64,000 nucleotides of DNA, from the NCBI GenBank assembly GCA_041395865.1, contig JAWKZQ010000003.1:1-64000 (forward strand), read 5' to 3'. Numbering within the stretch: position 1 is the stretch's first letter; each line of letters begins with the position of its first letter. A model generated the notes under the pieces. It was not told the origin of the DNA. It searched no databases and saw only the letters and a list, made by a program, of their open reading frames with translations. The translations under genes and the position numbers were made by a program. The stretch comes from IMCC2047 sp041395865. GTDB taxonomy: Bacteria > Pseudomonadota > Gammaproteobacteria > Pseudomonadales > IMCC2047. Shown here one piece after another: positions 33,500 to 42,583 of this stretch.

Positions 33500-34680
33500 G
33501 AAACGGGTTCCTTGAGTAATTTATGACAGTGACGAACCATCATCAGCTCTTCGTTGGTTTTGATCGAAAGCACATGAGTGTCGGCGCTGGGCGCTGACAG
33601 ATAATTCAGCTCCTTGTTGAGGGGGGCATCACTCATTTCTGGAACGCCCAGAAAGGCCAGTTGACCGCAGATTTTTTTAATAATCCTGGGCTGGTTTTCG
33701 CCAATGCCGCCACTGAATACCAGTACATCCAGGCCGCCGAGGGTGACGCACATCTGGGCGATGTTTTGCGCCGTTTTCCAGCAAAAATAATCAACCGCCA
33801 GGGCGGCGCGTTCGGATTTATGATCCAAAAGCATGCGGATGTCCGAGGACAAACCGGAAATGCCGAGCAAACCGGATTTTCGGTACAGCAGTTTTTCAAG
33901 ATCGCGCGCACTGTAACCCTGGTCCATCAGGAACAGCAAGGCGCCCGGATCGATAGCGCCAGGGCGCGTCGCCATGGGCAGGCCGTCCAGAGCGGTGAAT
34001 CCCATGGAGGAATCCACAGAGGTCCAGTCCTTGATTGCACAAACCGAAGCACCACTGCCCAAATGGGCATAGACCTGTTTTTTTGGGGCCCATTCGGGAT
34101 GCTGTTCCTGCAGACGCGTTGTCAGGTATTCATAACTTAAGCCATGAAAGCCATAACGTCTTAACCCCATATTGGTTAGGTGCTGGGGAAGGGGCAATAA
34201 CTGTTGCAAGGGCGCGGTGTGGTGATGAAACGCGGTATCGAAACAGAGGACCTGCTTCACTTCGGGCAGTTGCGTCCGAATCAGGTCGATCAGTTCTAGG
34301 CAGGCAGGTTGGTGTAGGGGCGCGAGCGGCGAGAGTTTGCGCAGGGCTTTAATAATTTTTTTTGTGGCCAGTAGGGGCCTGTGGTAGTCCGCGCCACCAT
34401 GAACGACCCTGTGAACCAGAACCAGCTGGCTGTGGTTGTTATGGGCCAGGTGGGCCACATGGGAAAGCCAGCCCGGCAGGTCCTCCCGGTGCTCAAGCAC
34501 AGGCAGGTCGCTAAAGTCGGCGGGCAGGTCCTGTTCAACCTTGTCGAATCGGTTATTGTTGCTCTGCCAGTGAAGGTACAGCCGGCCGATGCCCAGAGGG
34601 GTTCCGGCACGTACTTGGTAAATTGCCAGTTTGCAGGAGGATGAACCGCTGTTACAGGCGATGATCAGCGGGGCCTTCAT
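33493..34680 (-). CDS. ackA: Acetate/propionate-family kinase
   Basis: The 395-residue ASKHA-fold kinase makes acyl phosphate from acetate or propionate (or ATP in reverse). It begins IACNSGSSSCKLAIY, the AckA phosphate-1 signature, and contains RRYGFHGLSYEYLT, CAHLGSGASVCAI-type and GGIGEN motifs. ATG 34680 overlaps the stop of the upstream MaoC-phosphotransacylase by 4 nt. With that partner it can interconvert acyl-CoA and carboxylate with ATP. The preferred acyl group is unknown. Confidence 0.88.
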   Translation of the reverse strand: MKAPLIIACNSGSSSCKLAIYQVRAGTPLGIGRLYLHWQSNNNRFDKVEQDLPADFSDLPVLEHREDLPGWLSHVAHLAHNNHSQLVLVHRVVHGGADYHRPLLATKKIIKALRKLSPLAPLHQPACLELIDLIRTQLPEVKQVLCFDTAFHHHTAPLQQLLPLPQHLTNMGLRRYGFHGLSYEYLTTRLQEQHPEWAPKKQVYAHLGSGASVCAIKDWTSVDSSMGFTALDGLPMATRPGAIDPGALLFLMDQGYSARDLEKLLYRKSGLLGISGLSSDIRMLLDHKSERAALAVDYFCWKTAQNIAQMCVTLGGLDVLVFSGGIGENQPRIIKKICGQLAFLGVPEMSDAPLNKELNYLSAPSADTHVLSIKTNEELMMVRHCHKLLKEPVSC

Positions 34681-36074
34681 AGCGCAATCTTGCTCAGTTT
34701 CTTGCCGTTCTCGGCATGTAACCGGGCAACGGTTGCTGAGGCCACACGGGTTTCCACGCTGTCCGAGCGGCTGGTGAGCACAATGGGAACGCCTGCCCCC
34801 AGGATGACTCCGGCGGCTTCGGCATTACCCTGAAATATCAGCTGCTTGGCCAGCATATTACCGGCTTCAAGGTTGGGAACCAGAAAGATGTCCGCTTTGC
34901 CGGCAACATCGGATTGGATTCCCTTTTCGAAGGCTGCTGTGATGCTGACGGCAATATCAAAGGCCATGGGACCGTCTACCCAGCCTCCGGTGATTTGGCC
35001 GCGTTGTGACATTTTTGCCAGGCAGGCTGCGTCAATCGTTGCCTGCATGCTGGGGTTGATTTTCTCAACCCCGGCCAGGGCGGCAACCTTGGGTTCGGTT
35101 ATGCCCAGGGAAAGGGCCAGCTCGATGGCATTTTGGCAGATATCCGCCTTTTCCATCAGGTTCGGAGCAATATTCAGGGCTGCATCGGTCACCAGCATCG
35201 GGTTTTTCCGGCCCTCGGTGAACAGGATATAACAGTGGCTCATTCGCCTTTCACGGCGTAACCCGGAGTCTTTTCTCAGTACAGCGGACAACAGCTCCTG
35301 GGTGCCTAAATTGCCCTTCATCAGCATATCGACCTGTTTGTCCCTGGCCATGGCAACTGCTTTTTCCGCGGCGGCATGGCTGTGTGGCACATCAATCAGC
35401 TCGTAGGGGGATAGATCCACTTCGGCCAGTTCAGCCGCTGCCCTGATTTTCTCTGCCGGACCAATCAGCACTGGCGTGATCAGACCTTCTTTACAGCTTT
35501 GTACCGCTCCGCTCAGGGACAAAGGCGTAACGGGATGAACAACCGCCGCTTTTGCCGGAGCAAGCTGGCGGCATTGCTCCTTGAGTCGTTTGAATTGCTG
35601 CCGGCGATGCAGTGTGACGAGCGGCAGGTTGGGGCGTTCAAGCCTGACCTTTTCGACCGGGACCAGGACCTTGGCTTCGCCGGAAAGGATATGCTGGCCG
35701 TCAGCGTTATGAACTTCACACTGAAAAATGGCATGCTGTTTATCGTGAATTTTTTCGATGCAGGTAACGCGCGCCGTGACCTGGTCGCCGACCTTAACGG
35801 GTGCCAGGAAGCGCATATTCTGGCTCAGGTAAATGGTTCCGGGGCCGGGCAGCTCCGTACCCAGCAGGGTGGAAAGCAGCGAGCCGGACCAAAAGCCGTG
35901 TCCGATAATGCTGTGGAAAAGGCTGTTTTTGGCGTAATCCTTATCCAGGTGGGCGGGATTCACGTCTCCCGATACGACCGCAAACAGCTCGATATCTTCT
36001 TCGGTCAGGCTACGGCTCAGGTTGGCCTGCTGACCGATGGTCAGCTCGTCAAAGGTGACATTGGAAATATCCAT
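34677..36074 (-). CDS. Bifunctional MaoC-type enoyl-CoA hydratase / phosphate acyltransferase
   Basis: A 465-residue fusion. Residues 1 to ~140 are a MaoC hot-dog domain (VSGDVNPAHLDKDYAKNSLF, IIGHGFWSGSLLSTLLG). Residues ~165-465 are a phosphate acetyl/butyryltransferase (IGPAEKIRAAAELAE; MKGNLGTQELLSAVLR; GWVDGPMAFDIAVS). This fusion is annotated as bifunctional enoyl-CoA hydratase/phosphate acetyltransferase in many Proteobacteria. It opens the three-gene operon with the kinase and FabI. Confidence 0.87.
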   Translation of the reverse strand: MDISNVTFDELTIGQQANLSRSLTEEDIELFAVVSGDVNPAHLDKDYAKNSLFHSIIGHGFWSGSLLSTLLGTELPGPGTIYLSQNMRFLAPVKVGDQVTARVTCIEKIHDKQHAIFQCEVHNADGQHILSGEAKVLVPVEKVRLERPNLPLVTLHRRQQFKRLKEQCRQLAPAKAAVVHPVTPLSLSGAVQSCKEGLITPVLIGPAEKIRAAAELAEVDLSPYELIDVPHSHAAAEKAVAMARDKQVDMLMKGNLGTQELLSAVLRKDSGLRRERRMSHCYILFTEGRKNPMLVTDAALNIAPNLMEKADICQNAIELALSLGITEPKVAALAGVEKINPSMQATIDAACLAKMSQRGQITGGWVDGPMAFDIAVSITAAFEKGIQSDVAGKADIFLVPNLEAGNMLAKQLIFQGNAEAAGVILGAGVPIVLTSRSDSVETRVASATVARLHAENGKKLSKIAL

Positions 36075-36289
36075 TTTGTTTCACCGTATTGATTCGTTAC
36101 TGCGAACATAACGGTGGATTATGTCAGTCGTTTGACGTTTTGGTTTAAGAATGATGAATCTGGGAAATAACTGCCAAGCCTGCCAGCGTTAAAGTGGGAT
36201 GAGTCTTTGTGCGATGCGCGGGGTTAACGCCGTTATTCAGCCGGCATGGCATGTTATGCGGCGGGTTATTACAAATGCCGGCTCATTGA

Positions 36290-37138
36290 TCAAATGCTTT
36301 CATACCTGGCTTTAAGAACGCTAACAATTTCTTTGGCAAGTTCACCGACAATACCTTTACCTTCCCAGGCATAAAGCGAAACAGCCATGGGCGGTTCAAC
36401 GGGAAAGCCTGCAAATAAGCGTATTTGTCGACCTTTAACAGCGCCTACCGGAAGAAGTGACAGTCCAAGGCCGGCCTCAACAGCTGCGATAATGCTGTTG
36501 AGGCTGCCGCTTGAAAATGCCACATACCAACGTTTGTGCGCCTTATCGATTCGATCGAACATTGAGCTACGATACAAGCCGCCTGGTGGAAATGTCACTA
36601 AAGGAAAAGGCTCTGACCATTCAACGGGCAGTTTTGCTGCTTCATACCAGGCGATAGGTTCAGGAAAGGTTGCACGGTGATCGGCCCCGGGAGTTGCCTC
36701 TTTTACTACAACAAGGTCAAGATCGTTTTCCCGGTATCGCTTGATAAGGTCGCTACTAAGTCCTGTCGTCACATCTAATCGCAACGCTTGATGCTGTTTT
36801 ACAAAATTCGCAAAAACGGATGTTATTTCCGACGTGACAATATCGTCAGGCATTCCGATCCGAATTGATGCCGTACCCGCCGGATCTGCGAGTAATGTTT
36901 CTGCCTCGCTTTGCAGCATTAAAATGCGCCGCGCATAGCCAATGAGCTTTTCGCCCGTACTGGTGAGCTGAATAGGTCGAGTCGACCGATTGAACAGTTC
37001 GCGGCCAACAACTTCTTCCAAACGGGCTATCTGCTGGCTGATTGTGGATTGCGTGATATGTAATCGGTCGGCCGCTAAAGAAAAACTTCCCGCATCAGCA
37101 GTTGTTACGAAAGCCCGCAGCAGTTTTGATTCAATCAT
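36290..37138 (-). CDS. LysR-family transcriptional regulator
   Basis: The 282-residue regulator has the N-terminal winged HTH (ESKLLRAFVTTADAGSFSLA; AADRLHITQSTISQQIARLE) and a co-inducer-binding C-terminal half. It diverges from the deaminase gene across 299 bp (37139-37437), which holds no other gene and should contain both promoters; a short T-N11-A-type LysR box could not be assigned with confidence. Its likely targets are the deaminase and transporter genes. Confidence 0.9.
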   Translation of the reverse strand: MIESKLLRAFVTTADAGSFSLAADRLHITQSTISQQIARLEEVVGRELFNRSTRPIQLTSTGEKLIGYARRILMLQSEAETLLADPAGTASIRIGMPDDIVTSEITSVFANFVKQHQALRLDVTTGLSSDLIKRYRENDLDLVVVKEATPGADHRATFPEPIAWYEAAKLPVEWSEPFPLVTFPPGGLYRSSMFDRIDKAHKRWYVAFSSGSLNSIIAAVEAGLGLSLLPVGAVKGRQIRLFAGFPVEPPMAVSLYAWEGKGIVGELAKEIVSVLKARYESI

Positions 37139-37437
37139 TCCTTTAATCCCAGCACTGAAAAACGTGACATCATTTTTGTTAAATAAGGTGAATGCCTTTG
37201 TGTCTCTCCGTGCTATTCAGAGAGAAGCTCAAACTGTCAAATACGGTGATGTTTCCGGTAAATCACCATGACTAAGGTCTCTAATATTCAGAATATTACT
37301 ACTTCCTATGAAAACATTTAATTTCATAATGTATTTCGAAGCGACTATATTTGCGAACTTACTTTCAAGCACCGCTCCTTGATACGCCCGGGTTTTAAAA
37401 TCGTTAAAGCGAATCAGGTTTTCCGGAAAAATCCAAA

Positions 37438-37914
37438 GTGACACACAACCAAGAATTCCTTAATCAGGCGCTCGCGCTCGCCGTTGAGAATGTCAAACAG
37501 GGCGGACGGCCCTTTGGTGCGGTTGTTGTTAAAAACAGTGTAATCATTGCTAGCGGTGTCAATCGAATCCGGCAAGACAGCGACCCCACCGCTCATGCGG
37601 AACTCTTGGCATTGCGCGAGGCAGGAAAAGTGCTTCAGACCACACGCCTTGATGAATGCACGGTCTATGCAAGTGGGCAACCCTGTCCTATGTGTCTTGC
37701 AGCCATGCGGCTGGCTGGAGTTAAGAAGATCATATTTGCCTACTCAAATGACCAGGCCGAGCCCTTCGGACTCTCGACTGCCGATGTTTCGAGTGAGCTG
37801 TCTCTTCCACTTGAACAGCAAAGCTGGGCATTCATTGAACACTGCCCTCCGGAAACGGAAAACACCCCGCACCTCTACGAATTGTGGCATAAGCATTCAT
37901 CAGCCACGCCTTAG
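37438..37914 (+). CDS. Nucleoside/guanine-type deaminase (cytidine deaminase fold)
   Basis: The 158-residue zinc hydrolase has HAELLALREA (His ligand and proton-shuttle Glu) and the paired-Cys motif QPCPMCLAAM. The N-terminus GGRPFGAVVVKNSVIIASG is typical of guanine deaminase-like enzymes (and also TadA), and the C-terminal EHCPPETENTPHLYELW fits the guanine/cytosine group more than TadA. The substrate is therefore a nucleobase or analogue, not certain. The start is GTG 37438 with a weak site. It is 10 nt before the transporter gene. Confidence 0.8.
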   Translation: MTHNQEFLNQALALAVENVKQGGRPFGAVVVKNSVIIASGVNRIRQDSDPTAHAELLALREAGKVLQTTRLDECTVYASGQPCPMCLAAMRLAGVKKIIFAYSNDQAEPFGLSTADVSSELSLPLEQQSWAFIEHCPPETENTPHLYELWHKHSSATP

Positions 37915-37924
37915 CAATTAGACG

Positions 37925-39139
37925 ATGATGGGAAAGCAAGCGGCTGTATCCCAGCCCAATTACGGATTGTTTGTTTTAATTATTTTGATCGGTCTCAACC
38001 TGAGGCCTTTCCTGGTAGCGCCAGGTCCAATGATTGTCGATATCATCGATGACTTGGTAATGTCCTATGGCGCAGTCTCTCTGCTGACATTAGTACCGAT
38101 GATTCTGATGGGAATCGGGGCATTTATCGCGCCAGGCATTCAGGCGGTTTTGGGAACACGTCGCGGCCTGCTGAGCGCTTTGACGCTACTGGCTTTAGGC
38201 TCTGCATTGAAACTGTTGGCTGTCAATGGCATGACGTTAATTGTGACGACTGCGATTTGTGGTGCAGGCGTTGCTTTTATTCAATCTGCGATACCCGGCA
38301 TTATTAAAGAGAAATTTTCAAACTGTATTCCGTTATTGACCGGCCTTTATTCGGGTTCCCTTATGGCCGGCGGAGCTTTCGGCGCTCATGTCATCCCCCT
38401 CCTGGTAGATTTTGGATATAGCTGGCGACAGGCCTTGGCCTGGCTCGCTCTGCCTGCCTTGATCACCCTTGCAGGAGCATTCCGACTCCTTCCCGGCACT
38501 CCTGCCATCAGGCCGGAAACAAGGCTGGTTCTTAGGCTGCTACGTTGCCCAAGAAGTTGGACATTAATGGGCGTATTTGGACTGATTAACGGAGGGTACA
38601 CTTCCATAATTGCCTGGCTTGCACCTTATTATCGAAGTCAGGGGTGGAGCACTGGGGATGCTGCAGGCTTAATTGTCATTTTGACTTTTTGCCAAGCGAG
38701 CTGTGCAATCGGGATTCCAATTTTAGCGCGGCACAGAATTGATCGGCGGCCTTGGTTTTGGCTAACGCTGATGCTGCAGGCAGCCGGATTTTTCGGTTTA
38801 GCGTTTATGCCTGCGAGTTATCCCGAGGTATGGGCAGGCGTTTGTGGTGCAGGGCTTGGCGGCAGTTTTGCGCTTGGATTGATGATTGCGCTTGATCATA
38901 TACCTGACCCGGTACAAGCTGGAACCCTTGCGGCTATCATGCAGGGCGGGGGATTTTTGATTGCGGCATTTCCTCCATGGTTGATTGCGATATTCCATGA
39001 CTGGACTGGCAGCTTTCAAAGTGGGTGGTTAATGCACCTTATGTTTGTTCTAACAACGGCCGTATTTTGCTTTTGCCTCAATCCCAAGCGTTATGCCGAT
39101 GTATTGAGATTTAATAATGTTCCATCAACACAGGCATAG
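37925..39139 (+). CDS. MFS transporter, CynX/NimT-type
   Basis: A 404-residue twelve-helix carrier. The sequence IILIGLNLRPFLVAPGPMI, then RQALAWLALPALITL, matches the CynX/NimT branch of the major facilitator superfamily (cyanate, 2-nitroimidazole, other small anions or heterocycles). It is coupled to the deaminase gene and regulated probably by the divergent LysR protein. The substrate may be what the deaminase acts on; this is inference. Confidence 0.8.
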   Translation: MMGKQAAVSQPNYGLFVLIILIGLNLRPFLVAPGPMIVDIIDDLVMSYGAVSLLTLVPMILMGIGAFIAPGIQAVLGTRRGLLSALTLLALGSALKLLAVNGMTLIVTTAICGAGVAFIQSAIPGIIKEKFSNCIPLLTGLYSGSLMAGGAFGAHVIPLLVDFGYSWRQALAWLALPALITLAGAFRLLPGTPAIRPETRLVLRLLRCPRSWTLMGVFGLINGGYTSIIAWLAPYYRSQGWSTGDAAGLIVILTFCQASCAIGIPILARHRIDRRPWFWLTLMLQAAGFFGLAFMPASYPEVWAGVCGAGLGGSFALGLMIALDHIPDPVQAGTLAAIMQGGGFLIAAFPPWLIAIFHDWTGSFQSGWLMHLMFVLTTAVFCFCLNPKRYADVLRFNNVPSTQA

Positions 39140-39367
39140 CGATTTAGTGCTGGCTTCTTGTAGGTGTTCATCCAATGGATGAATCGGCGGTTTACCTTAG
39201 ATGCCTATTTCTTTCCTGTCTATTGCCATGCAAATCTCTAAATATTCCTTAGGTCGTTCATCGGGAGGCATATTTTGTCAGGTTATTTGATGGGCGCTTT
39301 ATAACTGCAGACACTGATTATTGGGACCTCAGGCGCTCTTCTCAGAGGTATAGCTACTTTTTAGAAG

Positions 39368-39395
39368 CCCACACCGCTCCATTGAACGGTGTGGG
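39368..39395 (-). terminator. Hairpin after katG
   Basis: CCCACACCG-ctccattgaa-CGGTGTGGG is a 9 bp perfect stem just past the katG stop. The following minus-strand sequence (CTTCTAAAA) has no T run, so termination may be weak or factor-dependent. The rest of the gap 39140-39367 shows no gene. Confidence 0.6.
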
Positions 39396-39403
39396 GGAGG
39401 GAA

Positions 39404-41560
39404 TCAAGCCAGATCGAAGCGGTCTGCGTTCATGACCTTGGTCCAGGCTGCTACGAAGTCGTGCACAAATTTTTCCTGGTTGTCGTCCTGCGCATAAACT
39501 TCGGCATAGGCGCGAAGGATGGCGTTGGAGCCGAAGACAATATCCACCCGGGTGGCTGTCCACTTGAGCGTATCCGTCTTGCGATCGCGAATTTCGTACA
39601 GGTTGCTGCCTGCCGGTTTCCAGGTATTGCCCATGTCCGTCAAGTTAACGAAGAAATCGTTGCTGAGCACACCTTCACGCGCGGTGAATACACCGTGTTT
39701 GGTGCCGCCATGGTTGGTGCCAAGCATACGCATACCGCCGACCAGAACCGTCATTTCATGTGCGGTCAGTCCCAGCAGCTGTGTGCGATCAAGCATCAAT
39801 TCTTCGGCGCTGACAACATAATCCTTCTTGAGCCAGTTGCGATAGCCGTCGTGAATGGGTTCCAGCACATCAAATGAGGCGGCGTCGGTCATTTCTTGCG
39901 TCGCATCGCCACGGCCGGGCGAGAAAGGTACATTGACGTCAAAACCGGCTGCTTTAGCCGCCTGTTCAATGCCAAGGTTACCGGCCAGCACGATCACGTC
40001 TGCCAGGCTGGCGCCGCTTTCGTGGGCAATCGGTTCCAGTACGGCCAGTACCTTATTCAGGCGGGCAGGTTCGTTACCCTCCCAGTCCTTCTGGGGCGCC
40101 AGGTGAATGCGTGCGCCGTTGGCACCGCCGCGCTTGTCTGAGCCACGGAAGGTTCTGGCACTGTCCCAGGCCGTTGAGACCCGCTCATTAATGCTGAGAC
40201 CGCTGGCGGCGATTTTGGCTTTTACTGCATCGACGGCGTAGTCGTTGTTTCCGGCGGGAACCGGGTCCTGCCAAAGCAAGTCCTCCTGAGGGACGTCCGG
40301 GCCGATATAACGAGCTTTGGGTCCCATATCGCGGTGCGTAAGCTTAAACCATGCCCGTGCGAATACGTCGGAAAAATACGCCGGATCCTGGTAGAAGCGT
40401 TCGGCGATTTTCCGGTATTCGGGATCCATTTTCATGGCCATGTCGGCATCGGTCATAATCGGGTTATAACGGATTGTGGGATCTTCGACGTCGACGGGTT
40501 TATCCTCTTCCTTAATGTTGATGGGTTCCCACTGCCAGGCGCCGGCCGGGCTTTTCTTCAGCTCCCAGTCGTGGTTTAGCAGCAGCTGAAAGTAACCGTT
40601 GTCCCACTGGGTGGGGTGGGTGGTCCAGGCGCCCTCAATGCCGCTCGTAACCGTATCGCGGCCGATGCCGCGCGTGGTTTTGTTATGCCAGCCTAAGCCC
40701 TGGTCTTCAATTGCAGCGGCCTCGGGTTCGGGGCCGAGCAAGGCTGCATCTCCGTTGCCGTGGCATTTGCCCACCGTGTGCCCACCTGCGGTGAGCGCAA
40801 CGGTCTCTTCGTCATCCATGGCCATCCGGGCAAAGGTTACGCGTACATCCTGAGCGGTCTTGAGTGGGTCCGGGTTGCCGTCCACGCCCTCCGGGTTAAC
40901 GTAAATCAGCCCCATCATCACGGCGGCCAGCGGATTCTCCAGGTCCCGCTCACCGGAGTAACGGCTGTTGGGGTTGTCGCTGGGAGCGAGCCATTCCTTC
41001 TCTGACCCCCAGTAGGTGTCCTTTTCTGGATGCCAGATATCCTCGCGCCCAAAGGCGAAACCGAAGGTCTTCAGGCCCATGGATTCATAAGCGATGGTGC
41101 CCGCATAGGCAATCAGGTCGGCCCAGCTGAGCTTGTTACCGTATTTTTTCTTGATTGGCCAAAGCAAACGGCGTGCCTTGTCGAGGTTTACATTATCCGG
41201 CCAGGAATTGATGGGTGCAAAGCGCTGGTTGCCGGTTCCGGCACCGCCGCGACCATCGGCGATACGGTAGGTGCCGGCGGCGTGCCAGGACATGCGGATC
41301 ATCAAGCCGCCGTAGTGGCCCCAATCGGCTGGCCACCAGTCCTGGCTGTCGGTCATCAGGGCATGCAGGTCGTTTTTGAGCGCGGCTACATCGAGCTTCT
41401 TAACCTCTTCCCGGTAGTTGAAATTCTTGCCCATCGGGTTGGTCTTGGTGTCTTGCTGGTGAAGAATGTCGAGGTTAAGTGACTTCGGCCACCATTCCAT
41501 GTTCGATATGTCGTTTGCTGTGGCGCCTCCGTGCATCACAGGGCATTTGTTTTGAGTCAT
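39404..41560 (-). CDS. katG: Catalase-peroxidase KatG
   Basis: The 718-residue heme enzyme destroys hydrogen peroxide. Distal residues are Arg89, Trp92 and His93 (RMSWHAAGTYR); the proximal His is in TVALTAGGHTVGK. The Met-Tyr-Trp adduct partners are Trp92, the Tyr in GLIYVNPEGVDG and the Met in ARMAMDDEET. The C-terminal half is the inactive duplicate domain. AGGAGG lies 7 nt before the ATG. A four-part OxyR site about 90 bp upstream predicts induction by peroxide. Residues, length and neighbourhood are all normal for KatG. Confidence 0.98.
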   Translation of the reverse strand: MTQNKCPVMHGGATANDISNMEWWPKSLNLDILHQQDTKTNPMGKNFNYREEVKKLDVAALKNDLHALMTDSQDWWPADWGHYGGLMIRMSWHAAGTYRIADGRGGAGTGNQRFAPINSWPDNVNLDKARRLLWPIKKKYGNKLSWADLIAYAGTIAYESMGLKTFGFAFGREDIWHPEKDTYWGSEKEWLAPSDNPNSRYSGERDLENPLAAVMMGLIYVNPEGVDGNPDPLKTAQDVRVTFARMAMDDEETVALTAGGHTVGKCHGNGDAALLGPEPEAAAIEDQGLGWHNKTTRGIGRDTVTSGIEGAWTTHPTQWDNGYFQLLLNHDWELKKSPAGAWQWEPINIKEEDKPVDVEDPTIRYNPIMTDADMAMKMDPEYRKIAERFYQDPAYFSDVFARAWFKLTHRDMGPKARYIGPDVPQEDLLWQDPVPAGNNDYAVDAVKAKIAASGLSINERVSTAWDSARTFRGSDKRGGANGARIHLAPQKDWEGNEPARLNKVLAVLEPIAHESGASLADVIVLAGNLGIEQAAKAAGFDVNVPFSPGRGDATQEMTDAASFDVLEPIHDGYRNWLKKDYVVSAEELMLDRTQLLGLTAHEMTVLVGGMRMLGTNHGGTKHGVFTAREGVLSNDFFVNLTDMGNTWKPAGSNLYEIRDRKTDTLKWTATRVDIVFGSNAILRAYAEVYAQDDNQEKFVHDFVAAWTKVMNADRFDLA

Positions 41561-41649
41561 AAGACTGCCTCCTGGCCTGGGTGGTTACATGTTGACGGGC
41601 CTGTTAGACCTGTATGGACAAGTATTGAGCGGGCGTATCAATTGGTAAA

Positions 41650-41686
41650 ATTGTTTGTTTCTATTGATGCGATAGATTTTATCTAT
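41650..41686. promoter_or_regulatory. OxyR-binding site upstream of katG
   Basis: ATTG-N7-CTAT-N7-ATAG-N7-CTAT matches the OxyR tetrad consensus (ATAG-N7-CTAT-N7-ATAG-N7-CTAT) in 15 of 16 key bases, and the second pair also matches the internal t and a positions. On the minus strand a -35-like TTGATA begins 8 nt after it (41641-41636), the usual activating position. The remaining 41561-41803 contains no gene. Confidence 0.85.
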
Positions 41687-41803
41687 TGCTGGAGGAGGCG
41701 CTGACCGATGTGGGTCAGTCACTGCTTACGATCATATACAAACGGAAGCGTTGCAGAGGCGTCGCCGGAAATGCACTTCCCGGCGTATTTCAGTGATGAA
41801 TAA

Positions 41804-42484
41804 TCAGGGTTTTTTATCGGAGTCCCCTAAGTAAAAGTCTTCATTGAAGGTTTTTACCAGGTGAGGCTTGAACACAGTGATCGCGGTCACAATGGTGCCG
41901 TTAATGAAGCCTTCAGGGAACATCAGGATAAACAGGATCGGTGCTTCGCGAGCAATTTCCTGGATGGACAGGTCGTAACCGGCAACTAAAAGCAGTCCAA
42001 GAGTTGTCAGCGCCACGGCGGCCGAGCAGATGCCTGCGCCAAGGAAACCGGCGCCAAATAGGAACACAAAGAGGTTTTTTAGGGGGATGCGCTGGCTGAA
42101 CAGCACGATGCCGTAACTGATGGTCGCGGGAATGATGGTGGTGACCAGGTAGTTGACGCCAAACATGCTCCAGTGATCGAAACCGGCAAGGAGCAGTACT
42201 AACTGGCCAATGGCGCCTGCCAGCATGGCAAAATGCCAGCCAACCATCAGCGTGACGGCCGTCATTACCAGCGGGTGAAAAGTCAGCACTTCCAGTGCCT
42301 CGATCCGTAACAACCAGAACAGACCCAGCAGGATGCTGGCGCCAAACACCAAATGCTGGCGTTCGCTGTGTTTGGTAATCAAGTGCCAGGGCGCTTTGAT
42401 CAGGGCTGCGATAAAGCCAATCGCAGCTATCAGTGAGCACAGGGCTACCAGCCAGGTTGGGAAAAAGTCGGGGGCAAAAATCAT
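41804..42484 (-). CDS. Orphan energy-coupling-factor permease (CbiM-like)
   Basis: A 226-residue, roughly six-helix protein similar to the CbiM S-component (VGWHFAMLAGAIGQLVLLLA; then MFPEGFINGTIVTAI). CbiM normally imports cobalt or nickel with CbiNQO, but no ATPase or partner gene is present nearby. A conserved N-terminal metal-binding Met-His pair of true CbiM is not evident (it begins MIFAPDFFP). It may therefore have a different substrate. It is followed by the ppsR gene on the same strand but separated by its own start. Confidence 0.7.
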   Translation of the reverse strand: MIFAPDFFPTWLVALCSLIAAIGFIAALIKAPWHLITKHSERQHLVFGASILLGLFWLLRIEALEVLTFHPLVMTAVTLMVGWHFAMLAGAIGQLVLLLAGFDHWSMFGVNYLVTTIIPATISYGIVLFSQRIPLKNLFVFLFGAGFLGAGICSAAVALTTLGLLLVAGYDLSIQEIAREAPILFILMFPEGFINGTIVTAITVFKPHLVKTFNEDFYLGDSDKKP

Positions 42485-42583
42485 CCGTCAGCTAACATCC
42501 AGCGCATTATGAATCCGGTGGGGTATTCTATTGGATTTGTTTATGAATGGAACGATCCCCGCCTGGAAAAAAAGCCGGGACGT

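Noticed and set aside
41030..41482. 150-codon open frame antisense to katG
   Set aside because: katG is intact with all active-site residues; this frame has no independent support.
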